Assembly (NCBI GenBank): GCA_023458055.1
Contig: JAEXAW010000006.1
Location: 1 to 64,000 of the forward strand
Length of the DNA: 64,000 bases
Origin: Pseudomonadota bacterium
Lineage (GTDB): Bacteria; Pseudomonadota; Alphaproteobacteria; Sphingomonadales; Sphingomonadaceae
Direction of reading: 5' to 3'
The notes under the pieces: generated by a model
The model's input: only the letters and a program-made list of their open reading frames with translations
Told to the model about the DNA's origin: nothing
Database searches by the model: none
Made by a program: the position numbers and the translations under genes
In this document: positions 17,072 through 25,480 of the stretch, piece after piece
Numbering within the stretch: the stretch's first letter is position 1
Layout: every line of letters begins with the position of its first letter

Positions 17072-18391
17072 TTGGTTGCATCATTATCGAATCTTCTGCG
17101 GTTGATGCGGGACCATGGCGCGGATCGAATCTACGCGAAGAAGCTTTCACCCAACGATAATTCAAAGAACCAGATTTATCTGGGCGGCGGCTTCGGCGCG
17201 CTCAACGTCATTCCGCATGGCGAAATTTATACCGACACGCGCGAGCTGGCCGGAAGCAAGCAAGATCGCCCAAAGGCCTCGGTGAACTTCTTTTGGCTGG
17301 ATGAGGATGGCCGCCATCTGGCCCCTAATGCCCAGCTGATCCTGTACCCGGACTACCCGGAGGTGCGTATGTCAGGATTTCTGAAAGGCTGCAAATCCGC
17401 TCCTTCGGACCTCCTCACAGTCAGGGATGAAGGGCGCGTTCTCTTTTTTGGCGTCACGCGCACGGGCGATGTTCTCGGATATGCCACTGGTCCAGCCGAT
17501 CCGATCTCAGCAGAAATCATGGTCGGGCAATGGCAAACGGTCGGCGTGTTTCTGGAGCTACCGACTGATCCCGATAGCAAGGTCAGCCCGAAAGCAATTC
17601 TGCTTGCCGAACTACGGCGAATTTACGAACTGAACTGGATTGCGTCCCAAAAACTCGCAAAGGACGGGGCGAAAGCGCCCTACGCGGCACGAAACGGCGG
17701 CGGTTACACGCTGGAAGCGGAACTGGGCATAACGCCAAACGGATATTCCGAGCCTGACTTTATGGGCTGGGAGGTAAAGCAATATGCCGTGAATAACTTC
17801 ACGAAATTCCTGCCGAAAGGTCCTGTCACGCTGATGACGCCTGAACCGACAGGCGGCATCTACAAGAGCGAGGGGCCAGCGGAATTCCTCCGCCGCTTTG
17901 GCTACGCCGATAAGAGCGGGAAGGAAGACAGGTTCAATTTCGGCGGCATTTATACCTGCGAGAAGACATTCCACGCAGATACCGGACTGCGCGTCACTCT
18001 GGATGGCTACGACGCCTCAAGCGGCAAAATCACCAACGTCAACGGCGGCATCCATCTGGTAAACGCCGCCGGTGATCTGGCGGCAAGCTGGTCCTTTCCG
18101 GGCATGATGGAACACTGGAATCGCAAACACGCGCAGGCGGCATATGTGCCGTCGATCTTCCGGACGCCGCCCCCGGAATACGCCTATGGGCCGCGCGTCC
18201 TGCTCTGCGAACAAACAGACTTCCTGCTCTTCTTAAAAGCTTTCACGACGGGGGTCGTCTATTACGATCCTGCGGTAAAGATGGAAAAAGCCTCATCCAT
18301 AAAACCTGACATCAAACGACGCAGCCAGTTCCGGGTTAAGCACAATAACATCACGCAGATGTATCATCGGCACGAGGTCATAAATTTGTGA
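17072..18391 (+). CDS. Type II restriction endonuclease, MvaI/BcnI family
   Basis: A 439-residue protein starting with TTG directly after the vsr stop. The C-terminal half matches MvaI/BcnI restriction enzymes: GGGYTLEAELGI (metal-binding Glu), then SEPDFMGWEVKQY, giving D229 and E234-x-K236 of the PD-(D/E)XK core. The N-terminal ~190 residues are an extra domain common in long members of the group. MvaI cuts CCWGG and BcnI CCSGG; the Dcm-like methylase and Vsr beside it point to CCWGG. Its stop overlaps the start of the GNAT gene (GTGA), so all four genes may form one operon. Confidence 0.87.
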   Translation: MVASLSNLLRLMRDHGADRIYAKKLSPNDNSKNQIYLGGGFGALNVIPHGEIYTDTRELAGSKQDRPKASVNFFWLDEDGRHLAPNAQLILYPDYPEVRMSGFLKGCKSAPSDLLTVRDEGRVLFFGVTRTGDVLGYATGPADPISAEIMVGQWQTVGVFLELPTDPDSKVSPKAILLAELRRIYELNWIASQKLAKDGAKAPYAARNGGGYTLEAELGITPNGYSEPDFMGWEVKQYAVNNFTKFLPKGPVTLMTPEPTGGIYKSEGPAEFLRRFGYADKSGKEDRFNFGGIYTCEKTFHADTGLRVTLDGYDASSGKITNVNGGIHLVNAAGDLAASWSFPGMMEHWNRKHAQAAYVPSIFRTPPPEYAYGPRVLLCEQTDFLLFLKAFTTGVVYYDPAVKMEKASSIKPDIKRRSQFRVKHNNITQMYHRHEVINL

Positions 18392-18894
18392 ATCTCGATA
18401 TGAAGCCAACGATCATGACGAAACGACCGGCAGAGTGTAGCGTCCATGAGCTGCAAACATTCTGCGAACTAGTTCTCTCGGAGGGGCAGGTAAATCCAGT
18501 CACGTTACGAGGCTATGTCGTAGGCGCAGAAATACTGGCTTTTGCATACTACGATGATGAACTTTGCGCGGTTGCCGCTATCAAGAATGCGCAACTGACG
18601 TACAGGAGAAGGATACAAAGAAAATCGGACAACCATCTTCTCTTGGAAGAAATTTCCCGCGAGTTTGGATACGTTGTTGTCTCGCCACATCACAGGGGAA
18701 AGCGCCTTTCAGGCGCTTTGGCAGATTCATTGTTGCAGGGAGACAAAGGGATGTTGTTCGCTACTTCAACGACCGGCAACAAACGGATGCATCAGACACT
18801 GGAGCGGCATAGATTTAAAAGGAGCGGAAAATCATACCCGTCAACAGAACATCCTGATCAAGAAATAATCCTCTTTGTCCGATCAGAACTTTAA
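18388..18894 (+). CDS. GNAT-family N-acetyltransferase linked to the restriction system
   Basis: A 168-residue GNAT-like protein. The acetyl-CoA-binding signature is in VVVSPHHRGKRLSGALADSLL, with a following beta strand MLFATSTTGNKRMHQTLERH. The start is a GTG overlapping the REase stop; ATG 18400 is an alternative. The overlap suggests it is translated with the restriction enzyme. The substrate is unknown. Such acetyltransferases are found beside some restriction systems, but whether they modify the enzymes or an unrelated target is not known to me. Confidence 0.7.
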   Translation: MNLDMKPTIMTKRPAECSVHELQTFCELVLSEGQVNPVTLRGYVVGAEILAFAYYDDELCAVAAIKNAQLTYRRRIQRKSDNHLLLEEISREFGYVVVSPHHRGKRLSGALADSLLQGDKGMLFATSTTGNKRMHQTLERHRFKRSGKSYPSTEHPDQEIILFVRSEL

Positions 18895-18908
18895 CCTAGC
18901 TTAAGATT

Positions 18909-19214
18909 TTAGGCCAAAACACAAGCCCTATGAGAAAATTTCTCGGTAGTTCCGTCAACACGGTTTACCCAAAAGCATTTTGTTCCAAAGTCTGCACTTC
19001 GGACACTGAAGCTTACCACACCGCATCCGATTTTATCTTTTGCTTCGGGATGATGTGCAAGCGCATCCATTAAAACCTTTGAATCCTCAGAATTTACTTT
19101 GTCCCCGATATCATATCGCTGAAGAACAGCATTCAGAAATGCGATGGCATCGCCTCTTTTAGAAAAATGCAGATCGCCAAAACTGATAGATTTAGCAGGC
19201 ATTTTCGGCTCCAT
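18909..19214 (-). CDS. DUF3223 (DeCL-like) small protein
   Basis: A 101-residue protein matching the DUF3223 pattern: SISFGDLHFSKRGDAIAFL, then EDSKVLMDALAHHPEAKDKIG, and FGTKCFWVNRVDGTTEKFS. The same domain occurs in plants in DeCL proteins and RNA polymerase V, where it is linked to nucleic-acid processing. The gene starts 9 bp after the hamB stop on the same strand, so it is probably the third gene of the Hachiman operon. No catalytic motif is evident. ATG 19202 is an alternative start. Confidence 0.75.
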   Translation of the reverse strand: MEPKMPAKSISFGDLHFSKRGDAIAFLNAVLQRYDIGDKVNSEDSKVLMDALAHHPEAKDKIGCGVVSFSVRSADFGTKCFWVNRVDGTTEKFSHRACVLA

Positions 19215-19223
19215 TTGCTATCA

Positions 19224-21833
19224 TTAAATGACGAGTGCGCTATCTTCATCGCCATTACTGAGCAGCTTGCTTTGAATTTCTTTTATAATGATGGAAGGAA
19301 TTTCCATTGTTTGCAGCTGATCTTTACGCTCGACGACCCACGCAAGGCAGTCTTCTTTTGTCAAATTATCGTATGCCATTTTCTCATACAGGGAAACGGC
19401 ACTCATACGAGACAGTCCCAATTCCATTAGAGAAAGCAATGTCCGCGTAGAAACACCAAATTCTAGCTGAGTTCCAATGTCGATCTCATCATCAAGCAGG
19501 TCCGTTCTTCCAATAGAAGATAAATGAATACGCAAGACGTCCATGTAGGCAGAAAGATATTTTGGCGCTCTGAAGCGAGCAATTTGTTCCACGCGCTCCA
19601 TAGTTTGCCGTATTAGCAAAGGAAGCTTGTAGGATCGTCCATTAGTTTTGTGCCACTCAATGCTGCCTCTTATCATTTTTGCCAGCGAGTAGCCCTTCAA
19701 CCAATGCACGACAGTCATTACATACAGTCTGACCATCCCCTCTGGTTCAAACGCGGGATACAAATAGTCATTGATCCTCTGCATGATCGTAACAAAACGA
19801 TCAAAACTGTCCGCACTTTCAACTGGCGCAGGAAGCAAATTTTCCGGATCACCTTCGTATGCACGAAATGCGTCGAGCAACTTTTGAAGACCTAGTGCAC
19901 TGACGCCGGGATGGCGACCAGCAACTTCATGGCCGATTTCGAGTTGTGAGGCGAGAATGGCAAGACTTTCCTCAAGTTCTGCGATCCTCGTGGCACTATG
20001 GCGTTTTGCAAGATTGGATTGAGATATTGACCCTAGCCGAAGGTAGGTTGCGAGCAGGTACGCACCGACCTGTTCGTACCGTTCGACATTCTCAAGCTCC
20101 GAAAGCGGTCTGGTTGCGCGTAGAGCAAGATAACCAGCCATACCGCCCCCATCTTCCAGAACGGCATCGCTTTCGCGCTTGATGGGATAACGCGATCTCG
20201 CTGGGACGCCTGATGGCCATGCCGTTTTGTCATTTGGATCGATGCAGACGATATTGCCTTGAAATTCATTCCCCCAGCGCCCCGCGCGACCAGCTAGGTT
20301 CCAGAAATCGTGAGGCTCCATAGGGTGCCCCTTGCCTTTGCGGGGGCCGCGCACGACAATAGTCCGGCAAGAAAGATTCACGCCTTCGATCAGTGTTGAT
20401 GTGCATACGAGGAAGCGAATTTTTCCGCATCTGAACAACCGCTCCACTTCTTGACGAATGAGTGAAGGCATATTGCCATAGTGAAAAGCGACGCCCTGCT
20501 CGACAAGCCCAGCAAGAGTAAAGTTAGGGTGAACACCTTTTCGCGCTAAGTCAGATAGTTCATTAAGTTCTTTGTCTTTTTCTTCGAGTGGAGGAATAAG
20601 CTGACTGATAAGGTCCGCAATCTCTTCTGCTTCTCCTGCCCCGTTTGCATAAACGAGAGTTCCACCGCGCTCGCCAACCGCTGCGGAAATAAAGGCAAGT
20701 TTCTTTTTGATTCCGTCAGGTTTGCTGGCTAGCTGAAGCGTGCCTAGCGGCAGTGAGCCATTGCCGTCGCGCACGATAAGGCTCCACTCTTTTGGCTTTC
20801 GTGGAATCTGATCGGCGATGATGATGTTTTGGAGTACCGTAGGCCGGTCGCTATCGACAGCTGCGGTTTTGGCATCACCAGGTGCATCTGCCAGAAGCTC
20901 TTCGGGATTTTGGGTGGCAGGGCTTATAAATAAGACTTTGAGAACAGGATTTGCGCGTGCCAGCCTCTCTATCGCATCCTGAAGAATGATACCACGCTGG
21001 TTGTCACCGATCTTATGCGCCTCATCTACAATCAGCAGATTGATGCTTACGTCATCCCCAATTGCGTTGGCCAGCAAGTGCAGACGCTCTTGGGTGTAAA
21101 CAAGGATCAGTTTGGTAGACCCCGCCTGAGCAGCGTCGTATTTTTCTCGCAGAGGCAGGGATGAAACTTCAATTCCACCGGCCTTGCCGAGAAGCGATGC
21201 CAGCTCACTTTCTATTTCTGATACCAGCGCTCGCGTTGGAGCCAAATAGACGGCGACGTGTGCCTCAGTCGAGCGCATGTGGTCTATGAGCCATTGCAAA
21301 ACCAAAAAAGTCTTGCCTGATGCAGTCGGAGCAGATGCCGAAAGCCAAGAGTGGCCTTCGGCATTATTCCAGAAACGCTGCTGGAAATCATTGACCGGAA
21401 GCCACTTCCCGCTGGATTCGACCAGCACAGAGTGGTCCATATGGCGACGATGCATTTCCATGCGGAGTGTCATGCCAAGCCTTCCATCAAGGTCCGCTTG
21501 AAGTAGGTCACGGGCATGGGCAAGGCTGACGGCACGGGAATTTGAGAGCTTGTCGAGTAGAACAGCACCAGCGTCTATGACGGGCTGGCTAGCCTGGAGG
21601 GTGATCGCACTTGTGGCAATTCTAAGTGCCGCCTCCTGATGGGTACGCAGTTCCGACCGGGCAAGTAAACTTCCGGCAAAAAGCAGCCGGGGCCAATCAG
21701 GGGTAATTCCCTCGGCACTGGTGTCGTTGATGAGATTATCCAACTCTGAACGGACTGTGATACGGGTCAATGCCTCAATATCTTCACGGATGCCCTCGCT
21801 AATCAGCCAGGAATTTAACTCGCCTAGACTCAT
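19224..21833 (-). CDS. hamB: Hachiman helicase HamB
   Basis: An 869-residue superfamily 2 (Ski2-like) helicase. Walker A is SAPTASGKT (167-175), DEAH box IVDEAHKIGD (about 268-277), a motif III-like FISPATQNP, then CTSTLIEGVNL and NLAGRAGRWG (motifs V and VI with the arginine finger). About 150 residues precede motif I and roughly 300 follow motif VI as an accessory region. It overlaps hamA by 4 bp. In Hachiman the helicase complex detects damaged or foreign DNA and releases the HamA nuclease. The DUF3223 gene follows after 9 bp. Confidence 0.88.
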   Translation of the reverse strand: MSLGELNSWLISEGIREDIEALTRITVRSELDNLINDTSAEGITPDWPRLLFAGSLLARSELRTHQEAALRIATSAITLQASQPVIDAGAVLLDKLSNSRAVSLAHARDLLQADLDGRLGMTLRMEMHRRHMDHSVLVESSGKWLPVNDFQQRFWNNAEGHSWLSASAPTASGKTFLVLQWLIDHMRSTEAHVAVYLAPTRALVSEIESELASLLGKAGGIEVSSLPLREKYDAAQAGSTKLILVYTQERLHLLANAIGDDVSINLLIVDEAHKIGDNQRGIILQDAIERLARANPVLKVLFISPATQNPEELLADAPGDAKTAAVDSDRPTVLQNIIIADQIPRKPKEWSLIVRDGNGSLPLGTLQLASKPDGIKKKLAFISAAVGERGGTLVYANGAGEAEEIADLISQLIPPLEEKDKELNELSDLARKGVHPNFTLAGLVEQGVAFHYGNMPSLIRQEVERLFRCGKIRFLVCTSTLIEGVNLSCRTIVVRGPRKGKGHPMEPHDFWNLAGRAGRWGNEFQGNIVCIDPNDKTAWPSGVPARSRYPIKRESDAVLEDGGGMAGYLALRATRPLSELENVERYEQVGAYLLATYLRLGSISQSNLAKRHSATRIAELEESLAILASQLEIGHEVAGRHPGVSALGLQKLLDAFRAYEGDPENLLPAPVESADSFDRFVTIMQRINDYLYPAFEPEGMVRLYVMTVVHWLKGYSLAKMIRGSIEWHKTNGRSYKLPLLIRQTMERVEQIARFRAPKYLSAYMDVLRIHLSSIGRTDLLDDEIDIGTQLEFGVSTRTLLSLMELGLSRMSAVSLYEKMAYDNLTKEDCLAWVVERKDQLQTMEIPSIIIKEIQSKLLSNGDEDSALVI

Positions 21834-22789
21834 TCCTTAAGCCCCATTGCTCGCAAGAAGGAATCTCTGAAACCGTCAGCTGATGGTAGCGGGAGGCAGA
21901 AAATCTCAATCTCAATTTGCTGTAGCTTCTCTTCGGTAATACGATCACCCACTCTCGATTTCCATTTATCCAGTTCCGACCTTGCAGCAGCAGCAATGTT
22001 TGCCGCAACAGCTTTTACGCCTTCGCCCGGATAGAAATCGGCATCGAAGCCGACTAAAGCCACGCCACAATATTGGCGTCGATTGGACATTATTGAGTTT
22101 TTATCGAAATATTTTTTGAGGGCTTCTGTGAGCTTCGGGTCACTGAGATCAGCTTTGTCACTCAGCAGGATAAGATCGCGCTCGCGTTCAGCGCCCTCGT
22201 GATCCGCTTCGATAAGAAATGGGGACAGTGAAGAAAGGCATTCCTTAATCGCTTCACTTGCCGACTTATATATCTTTGATTCACCCCAATAGAGTTTCAG
22301 AATTCCTTCTTCCGTAACCCCCGCATATACTCCATCAGCGCCGTGATAATGAACCCTTGTATCTGTTTTTAGGTCCATTTTGCAAATTATTTGCGGAAGC
22401 TTTAGGAAGCGTTCGGCCAACAGAAAAAGCAGCATTTCACCACCTTCACCTGTTTTTGCCAGGTCAGTGAATGATCGGCGCGCTTCTTCGATCAGGCCTG
22501 CAATAGTTTCTGTAGTGTTATATTTTGCGTCGCGCTCCTTCGCCTTCGCAACCTTGCTGCGCGATATGGCATAGTCTGCAACAGCATTTCGCATAAACGC
22601 CGTCAGACGGTGAGGATCTACTCTTCCGTTACCATCCACCGTCAGACAGTGGCAATGGATTTTGACGAGCAGGCCATCGATAACCACATCTCGCTCGATA
22701 AGTTCGAGATGCACGTCGAGAGCTTCGGGATCGCCCGTGAGCGCAGATACGAGATCGGTGGCTAAAATGTTAGACAGGCTACCCCCCAA
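21830..22789 (-). CDS. hamA: Hachiman nuclease HamA (DUF1837)
   Basis: A 319-residue protein of the HamA/DUF1837 type. The PD-(D/E)XK core is visible as GGEMLLFLLAERFL (E118), HGADGVYAGV (D152) and LKLYWGESKIY (E170-x-K172), the arrangement expected of the Hachiman effector. The start is a TTG at 22789; no ATG is available before the conserved part. Its 3' end overlaps hamB by 4 bp (ATGA), so effector and helicase are made together. HamA is thought to degrade DNA when freed by HamB, causing abortive infection. Confidence 0.88.
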   Translation of the reverse strand: MGGSLSNILATDLVSALTGDPEALDVHLELIERDVVIDGLLVKIHCHCLTVDGNGRVDPHRLTAFMRNAVADYAISRSKVAKAKERDAKYNTTETIAGLIEEARRSFTDLAKTGEGGEMLLFLLAERFLKLPQIICKMDLKTDTRVHYHGADGVYAGVTEEGILKLYWGESKIYKSASEAIKECLSSLSPFLIEADHEGAERERDLILLSDKADLSDPKLTEALKKYFDKNSIMSNRRQYCGVALVGFDADFYPGEGVKAVAANIAAAARSELDKWKSRVGDRITEEKLQQIEIEIFCLPLPSADGFRDSFLRAMGLKE

Positions 22790-23323
22790 TAGATGACATG
22801 CCGGAATATTCGCGGCGAGGCATTATAAAACACTCAGGCGGGTGTCGTCGTCGGCCATTCTGCAAATACCCTCAAGATTTAGGCATGTGACGCCGCCAGG
22901 TCCATAGTCCTTACTAAATATCATGGGGTCGAGGGGAGCAGGAACGCTTCCTTCGCCGCGCTGGAAGCGGCTGGGTCCACGGGGCAGGCACGCCCTTGGT
23001 CATGGGGTGTTGGGGAGCAGGAACGCGCCCTGACTGGTGATGCAACGGCCAATCGTTGCTCCGGCGCTGATATTCTCCCCCTGACCCGAAGCGGCATCAC
23101 CAAGCGTTAGCCTGGTGGTGTGGCTGGGTGGGAACGGGGGAGTTTGTCAGCGCCGGTTGGCCGGAGGGATGCAACGGGAACGCGCAGCGGGTTCCCTTGC
23201 CAAGATAGGCGTTTGTATTACAAACGCACATCTTGCGGTCAGCGCAAGCCCGTCTTTTCTGAAGTGCAATGGAGATAACGATACTGGTGATCGAGTATCA
23301 CACCCACGATGGAAGCCGAAAAA
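22790..23323. other. Gene-free region with several strong hairpins
   Basis: No protein gene is convincing in these 534 bp. The right half holds a run of inverted repeats: GCAA-C-GGGAAC / GTTCCC-TTGC (23171-23200), GCGTTTGTA-T-TACAAACGC (23209-23227), and a GC hairpin followed by TCTTTT (23232-23258). GGGGAGCAGGAACGC occurs twice, near 22933 and 23013. This could be a structured non-coding RNA read on the plus strand, or the relics of small repeats; I cannot decide from sequence alone. Confidence 0.4.
23232..23258 (+). terminator. Rho-independent terminator-like hairpin
   Basis: CTTGCG-GTCAG-CGCAAG with a 6-bp stem, followed by CCCGTCTTTT. In this orientation it would end a plus-strand transcript coming from the gene-free region before 23232, for which no protein gene is seen. 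Confidence 0.45.
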
Positions 23324-24019
23324 CTACATCGGCGCGAGAACCTGATAGAGCACAAAATAGTCGGAAGCTCTGAGACAAGCGGCATCCTCACCCGGCGCAC
23401 CAGCGTAATGAGAATAGCCCGTCATGTTAGGGATACCGGATATGCCAAGGCGCTTGTTGATCTCGGCGCATATCCTCTCTTTCAGAGGGTACACAAAAAT
23501 CAGGTGGTCGTTAGCAGGAGTACCAACACCTTCAACGCTTGCCGATGGCGACCCAGTCCCCGGCGTAAATCCATCCATGTTCCAGCCTTGGAAGCTTTGT
23601 GGTCCCTCAAAATAATGGGGCAGCCAAGTAACGCTTGATGGCATTGCCTCGGTGAAAGCTGGACGGGGAAATGAAGGAACCGGGGCTCCTCCACCCTCGT
23701 TTGAGAATAGGCAAGTGGAGCCACTAACACACGCGTCAGCGTATCCGTTGAGGCTGCCTGCTCCGGGATAGGCCGAGAGTGCGGGCGCACCAGCTTGTAT
23801 ATCGCCATATGAAACCTTAATAACATTCATTCTCATCGCGGCCATTTTGACGGCTGTTATTTGCTGGATGATCTGCGCGGCGTACACAGCAGCTTTTTCA
23901 GCAGTTGTATCATTGCCGCTGCTCCTACCGCTTTGGGTCACAGCGTAGGAGAGCGCCGCGAAAAGGGCCACCGCGATCAGTATTATAAAAAGGACATTTC
24001 CATTTTGGGTTGTCGCCAT
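23324..24019 (-). CDS. Pilin-like membrane-anchored protein
   Basis: A 231-residue protein from ATG 24019 (an ORF extension to 24097 is less likely). It starts MATTQNGNVLFIILIAVALF, that is, a short polar leader with Gly just before a ~20-residue hydrophobic helix, as in type IV pilin-like or pseudopilin proteins, although the canonical Phe-Thr-Leu-Ile-Glu motif is missing. The rest is a polar, Gly/Ser/Pro-rich exported-type domain with paired cysteines (ADACVSGSTC). It lies downstream of the TSP1-repeat gene on the same strand, 135 bp away, and probably shares its control. The function is unknown; a role in a surface structure is inferred. Confidence 0.6.
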   Translation of the reverse strand: MATTQNGNVLFIILIAVALFAALSYAVTQSGRSSGNDTTAEKAAVYAAQIIQQITAVKMAAMRMNVIKVSYGDIQAGAPALSAYPGAGSLNGYADACVSGSTCLFSNEGGGAPVPSFPRPAFTEAMPSSVTWLPHYFEGPQSFQGWNMDGFTPGTGSPSASVEGVGTPANDHLIFVYPLKERICAEINKRLGISGIPNMTGYSHYAGAPGEDAACLRASDYFVLYQVLAPM

Positions 24020-24154
24020 AGAACATTTCACCGGAAATCTTTGTTGCTCTATACATTTTCGTAACCCATCGTTCTTATCGGCCAACTCAGCTTGCATCAG
24101 TTTGTATGTAATCCTACCATTCGGATTTATGGTTTCGGCCTAATTCAATCTCAC

Positions 24155-25393
24155 TTAGGGCAAGCACTCAACCTTAATACTGGTTTCACCATGTGATTGC
24201 GGATAATAAAGTGGGTTATGCTTCGTCCATCCCCAAAGGACACCCGGGCTAGCGGTCTTTTTCCTCGTAGAGGGCGGGAAATGAACAAGTAATCCGCCCG
24301 TAGCCGACCAATTTTCAGTAGCCCATATATTATTCCAGTAATTCCGCGTTGATGAAGAATCCGCAGGGTTAACACCTAGGCCACTGTTGAGAATCACAGC
24401 CGGCCCCGTCTCGTTCGCGATAATATTTCCGGCAAAATCGGGCGCATCATAAACAATTAATCTAGTTTTAGGTCCCAGAGCCACAGTGTCCAACGATCTA
24501 GTAGCTGGCTTGTAAAAGGGTCCTCTAGTCCCGGGCACGTACTGCGTATTTGTGCCATGGGTGTAGGTATAATCCCCTCTTCCAAATAGAGAGCTGTCAA
24601 AGCGAATTTCGCCAATCAATTGTCGATAGGTTTGATTTTGGGTCGTATCATCGCTTCTATTTGATCCACCTACTCCACCTGCCCACACAAAGCATTCATT
24701 TGTCGGACATTGCGTCTGGCCTTCATAGGTCAGTTCTCCTGCCGTTGGCAAGCAGGCCACCACGCAGGCCTGAGTATTGCAGGCTTGCGAAGCTGCTGGC
24801 TTCGAGCCGGAGCAATAGCTGTCTGCTACAGATACGCCATCATTGCGTTGGCAGGTGACGGAACGGGTTTGAGAGCCTCCCCCGCAAGATGAAGAGCACG
24901 CCCCGAAGACCCCTGTGCTCCAAGCGTATGTATATGTTGGAGCGCAGGCCTGAGTATTGCAGGCTCGTGAAGTGGCAGGCTTGGACCCCGGGCAGTCGGC
25001 ATCGGCAGCAGTCAGGCCGTCGCTGCGCATGCATATGACCGATCTTGACTGGGAGCCTCCCCCGCAAGATGCTGAACAATTCGAAAATGTACCCACATCC
25101 CAGTCGAATGTGACACCACAGATATCAGATCTGCAAGAAACTGGGCCACCACTATCAGAACATGTCCAGTTCCAAGGGCCTGCCCCAGAGACCGTACTCG
25201 CTGTACCAGTGGAACAAAGCGAGGCTACTGCTCTTGGTGCAGAACTATAAGAGTTTCCGTTCGCATAACCGCATTGCGCAGCCAGTGCCGTATCAAAATT
25301 TGAAAAAAGTATTATTGAGATAATATATATGTAATGAAAGTTATTTCGATTAAATATATATGAAACTATTGAAACAGAAATTCTTGCAAACAT
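24155..25393 (-). CDS. Secreted protein with two thrombospondin type-1 repeats
   Basis: A 412-residue protein with an N-terminal signal peptide (hydrophobic YIYIISIILF..., cleavage likely after TALAA). Residues about 94-152 and 154-212 are two tandem TSP1 repeats: WDVGTFSNCSASCGGGSQSR and WSTGVFGACSSSCGGGSQTR with following CNTQAC, each with six cysteines in the TSP1 order and a period of 60 residues. The C-terminal ~200 residues (from CLPTAGELTYEG) are an unrecognised beta-rich domain. TSP1 repeats mediate adhesion in animals and apicomplexans and are uncommon in bacteria. The gene is AT-rich compared with the chromosome and is divergent from a TetR regulator. Confidence 0.75.
   Translation of the reverse strand: MFARISVSIVSYIFNRNNFHYIYIISIILFSNFDTALAAQCGYANGNSYSSAPRAVASLCSTGTASTVSGAGPWNWTCSDSGGPVSCRSDICGVTFDWDVGTFSNCSASCGGGSQSRSVICMRSDGLTAADADCPGSKPATSRACNTQACAPTYTYAWSTGVFGACSSSCGGGSQTRSVTCQRNDGVSVADSYCSGSKPAASQACNTQACVVACLPTAGELTYEGQTQCPTNECFVWAGGVGGSNRSDDTTQNQTYRQLIGEIRFDSSLFGRGDYTYTHGTNTQYVPGTRGPFYKPATRSLDTVALGPKTRLIVYDAPDFAGNIIANETGPAVILNSGLGVNPADSSSTRNYWNNIWATENWSATGGLLVHFPPSTRKKTASPGVLWGWTKHNPLYYPQSHGETSIKVECLP
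24764..25076. repeat. Tandem DNA repeat encoding the two TSP1 domains
   Basis: The two TSP1 domains are also similar at DNA level. The 22-bp block starting GCAGGCCTGAGTATTGC is identical at 24764-24785 and 24944-24965, 180 bp (60 codons) apart, and GAGCCTCCCCCGCAAGATG recurs with the same spacing. This indicates fairly recent duplication of one repeat unit. Confidence 0.75.
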
Positions 25394-25454
25394 TAAAATA
25401 CCAGAGGGGTTAAGCCTTATTACTATGATATATAATTATCTTTCGTTTGACAAG

Positions 25455-25472
25455 AAACATACCTGTATGTTT
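25455..25472. promoter_or_regulatory. Perfect palindromic operator for the TetR regulator
   Basis: AAACATAC-CT-GTATGTTT: 8-bp perfect arms with a 2-bp spacer, 8 bp before the TetR start codon and 62 bp before the divergent TSP1 gene. Size, symmetry and place are typical of a TetR/AcrR operator, so it should serve both autoregulation and control of the TSP1/pilin-like pair. Confidence 0.65.
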
Positions 25473-25480
25473 GTTTGAAA

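Noticed and set aside
23095..23117. Integron attC-like site (GCGTTAGCC near a CACCA/TGGTG stem)
   Set aside because: The conserved core (RYYYAAC / GTTRRRY) is not met on both sides and there is no integron integrase.
22921..23345. Two 60-76-codon frames in the Hachiman/pilin-like gap
   Set aside because: They overlap strong inverted repeats, have no ribosome-binding site and no plausible protein composition.
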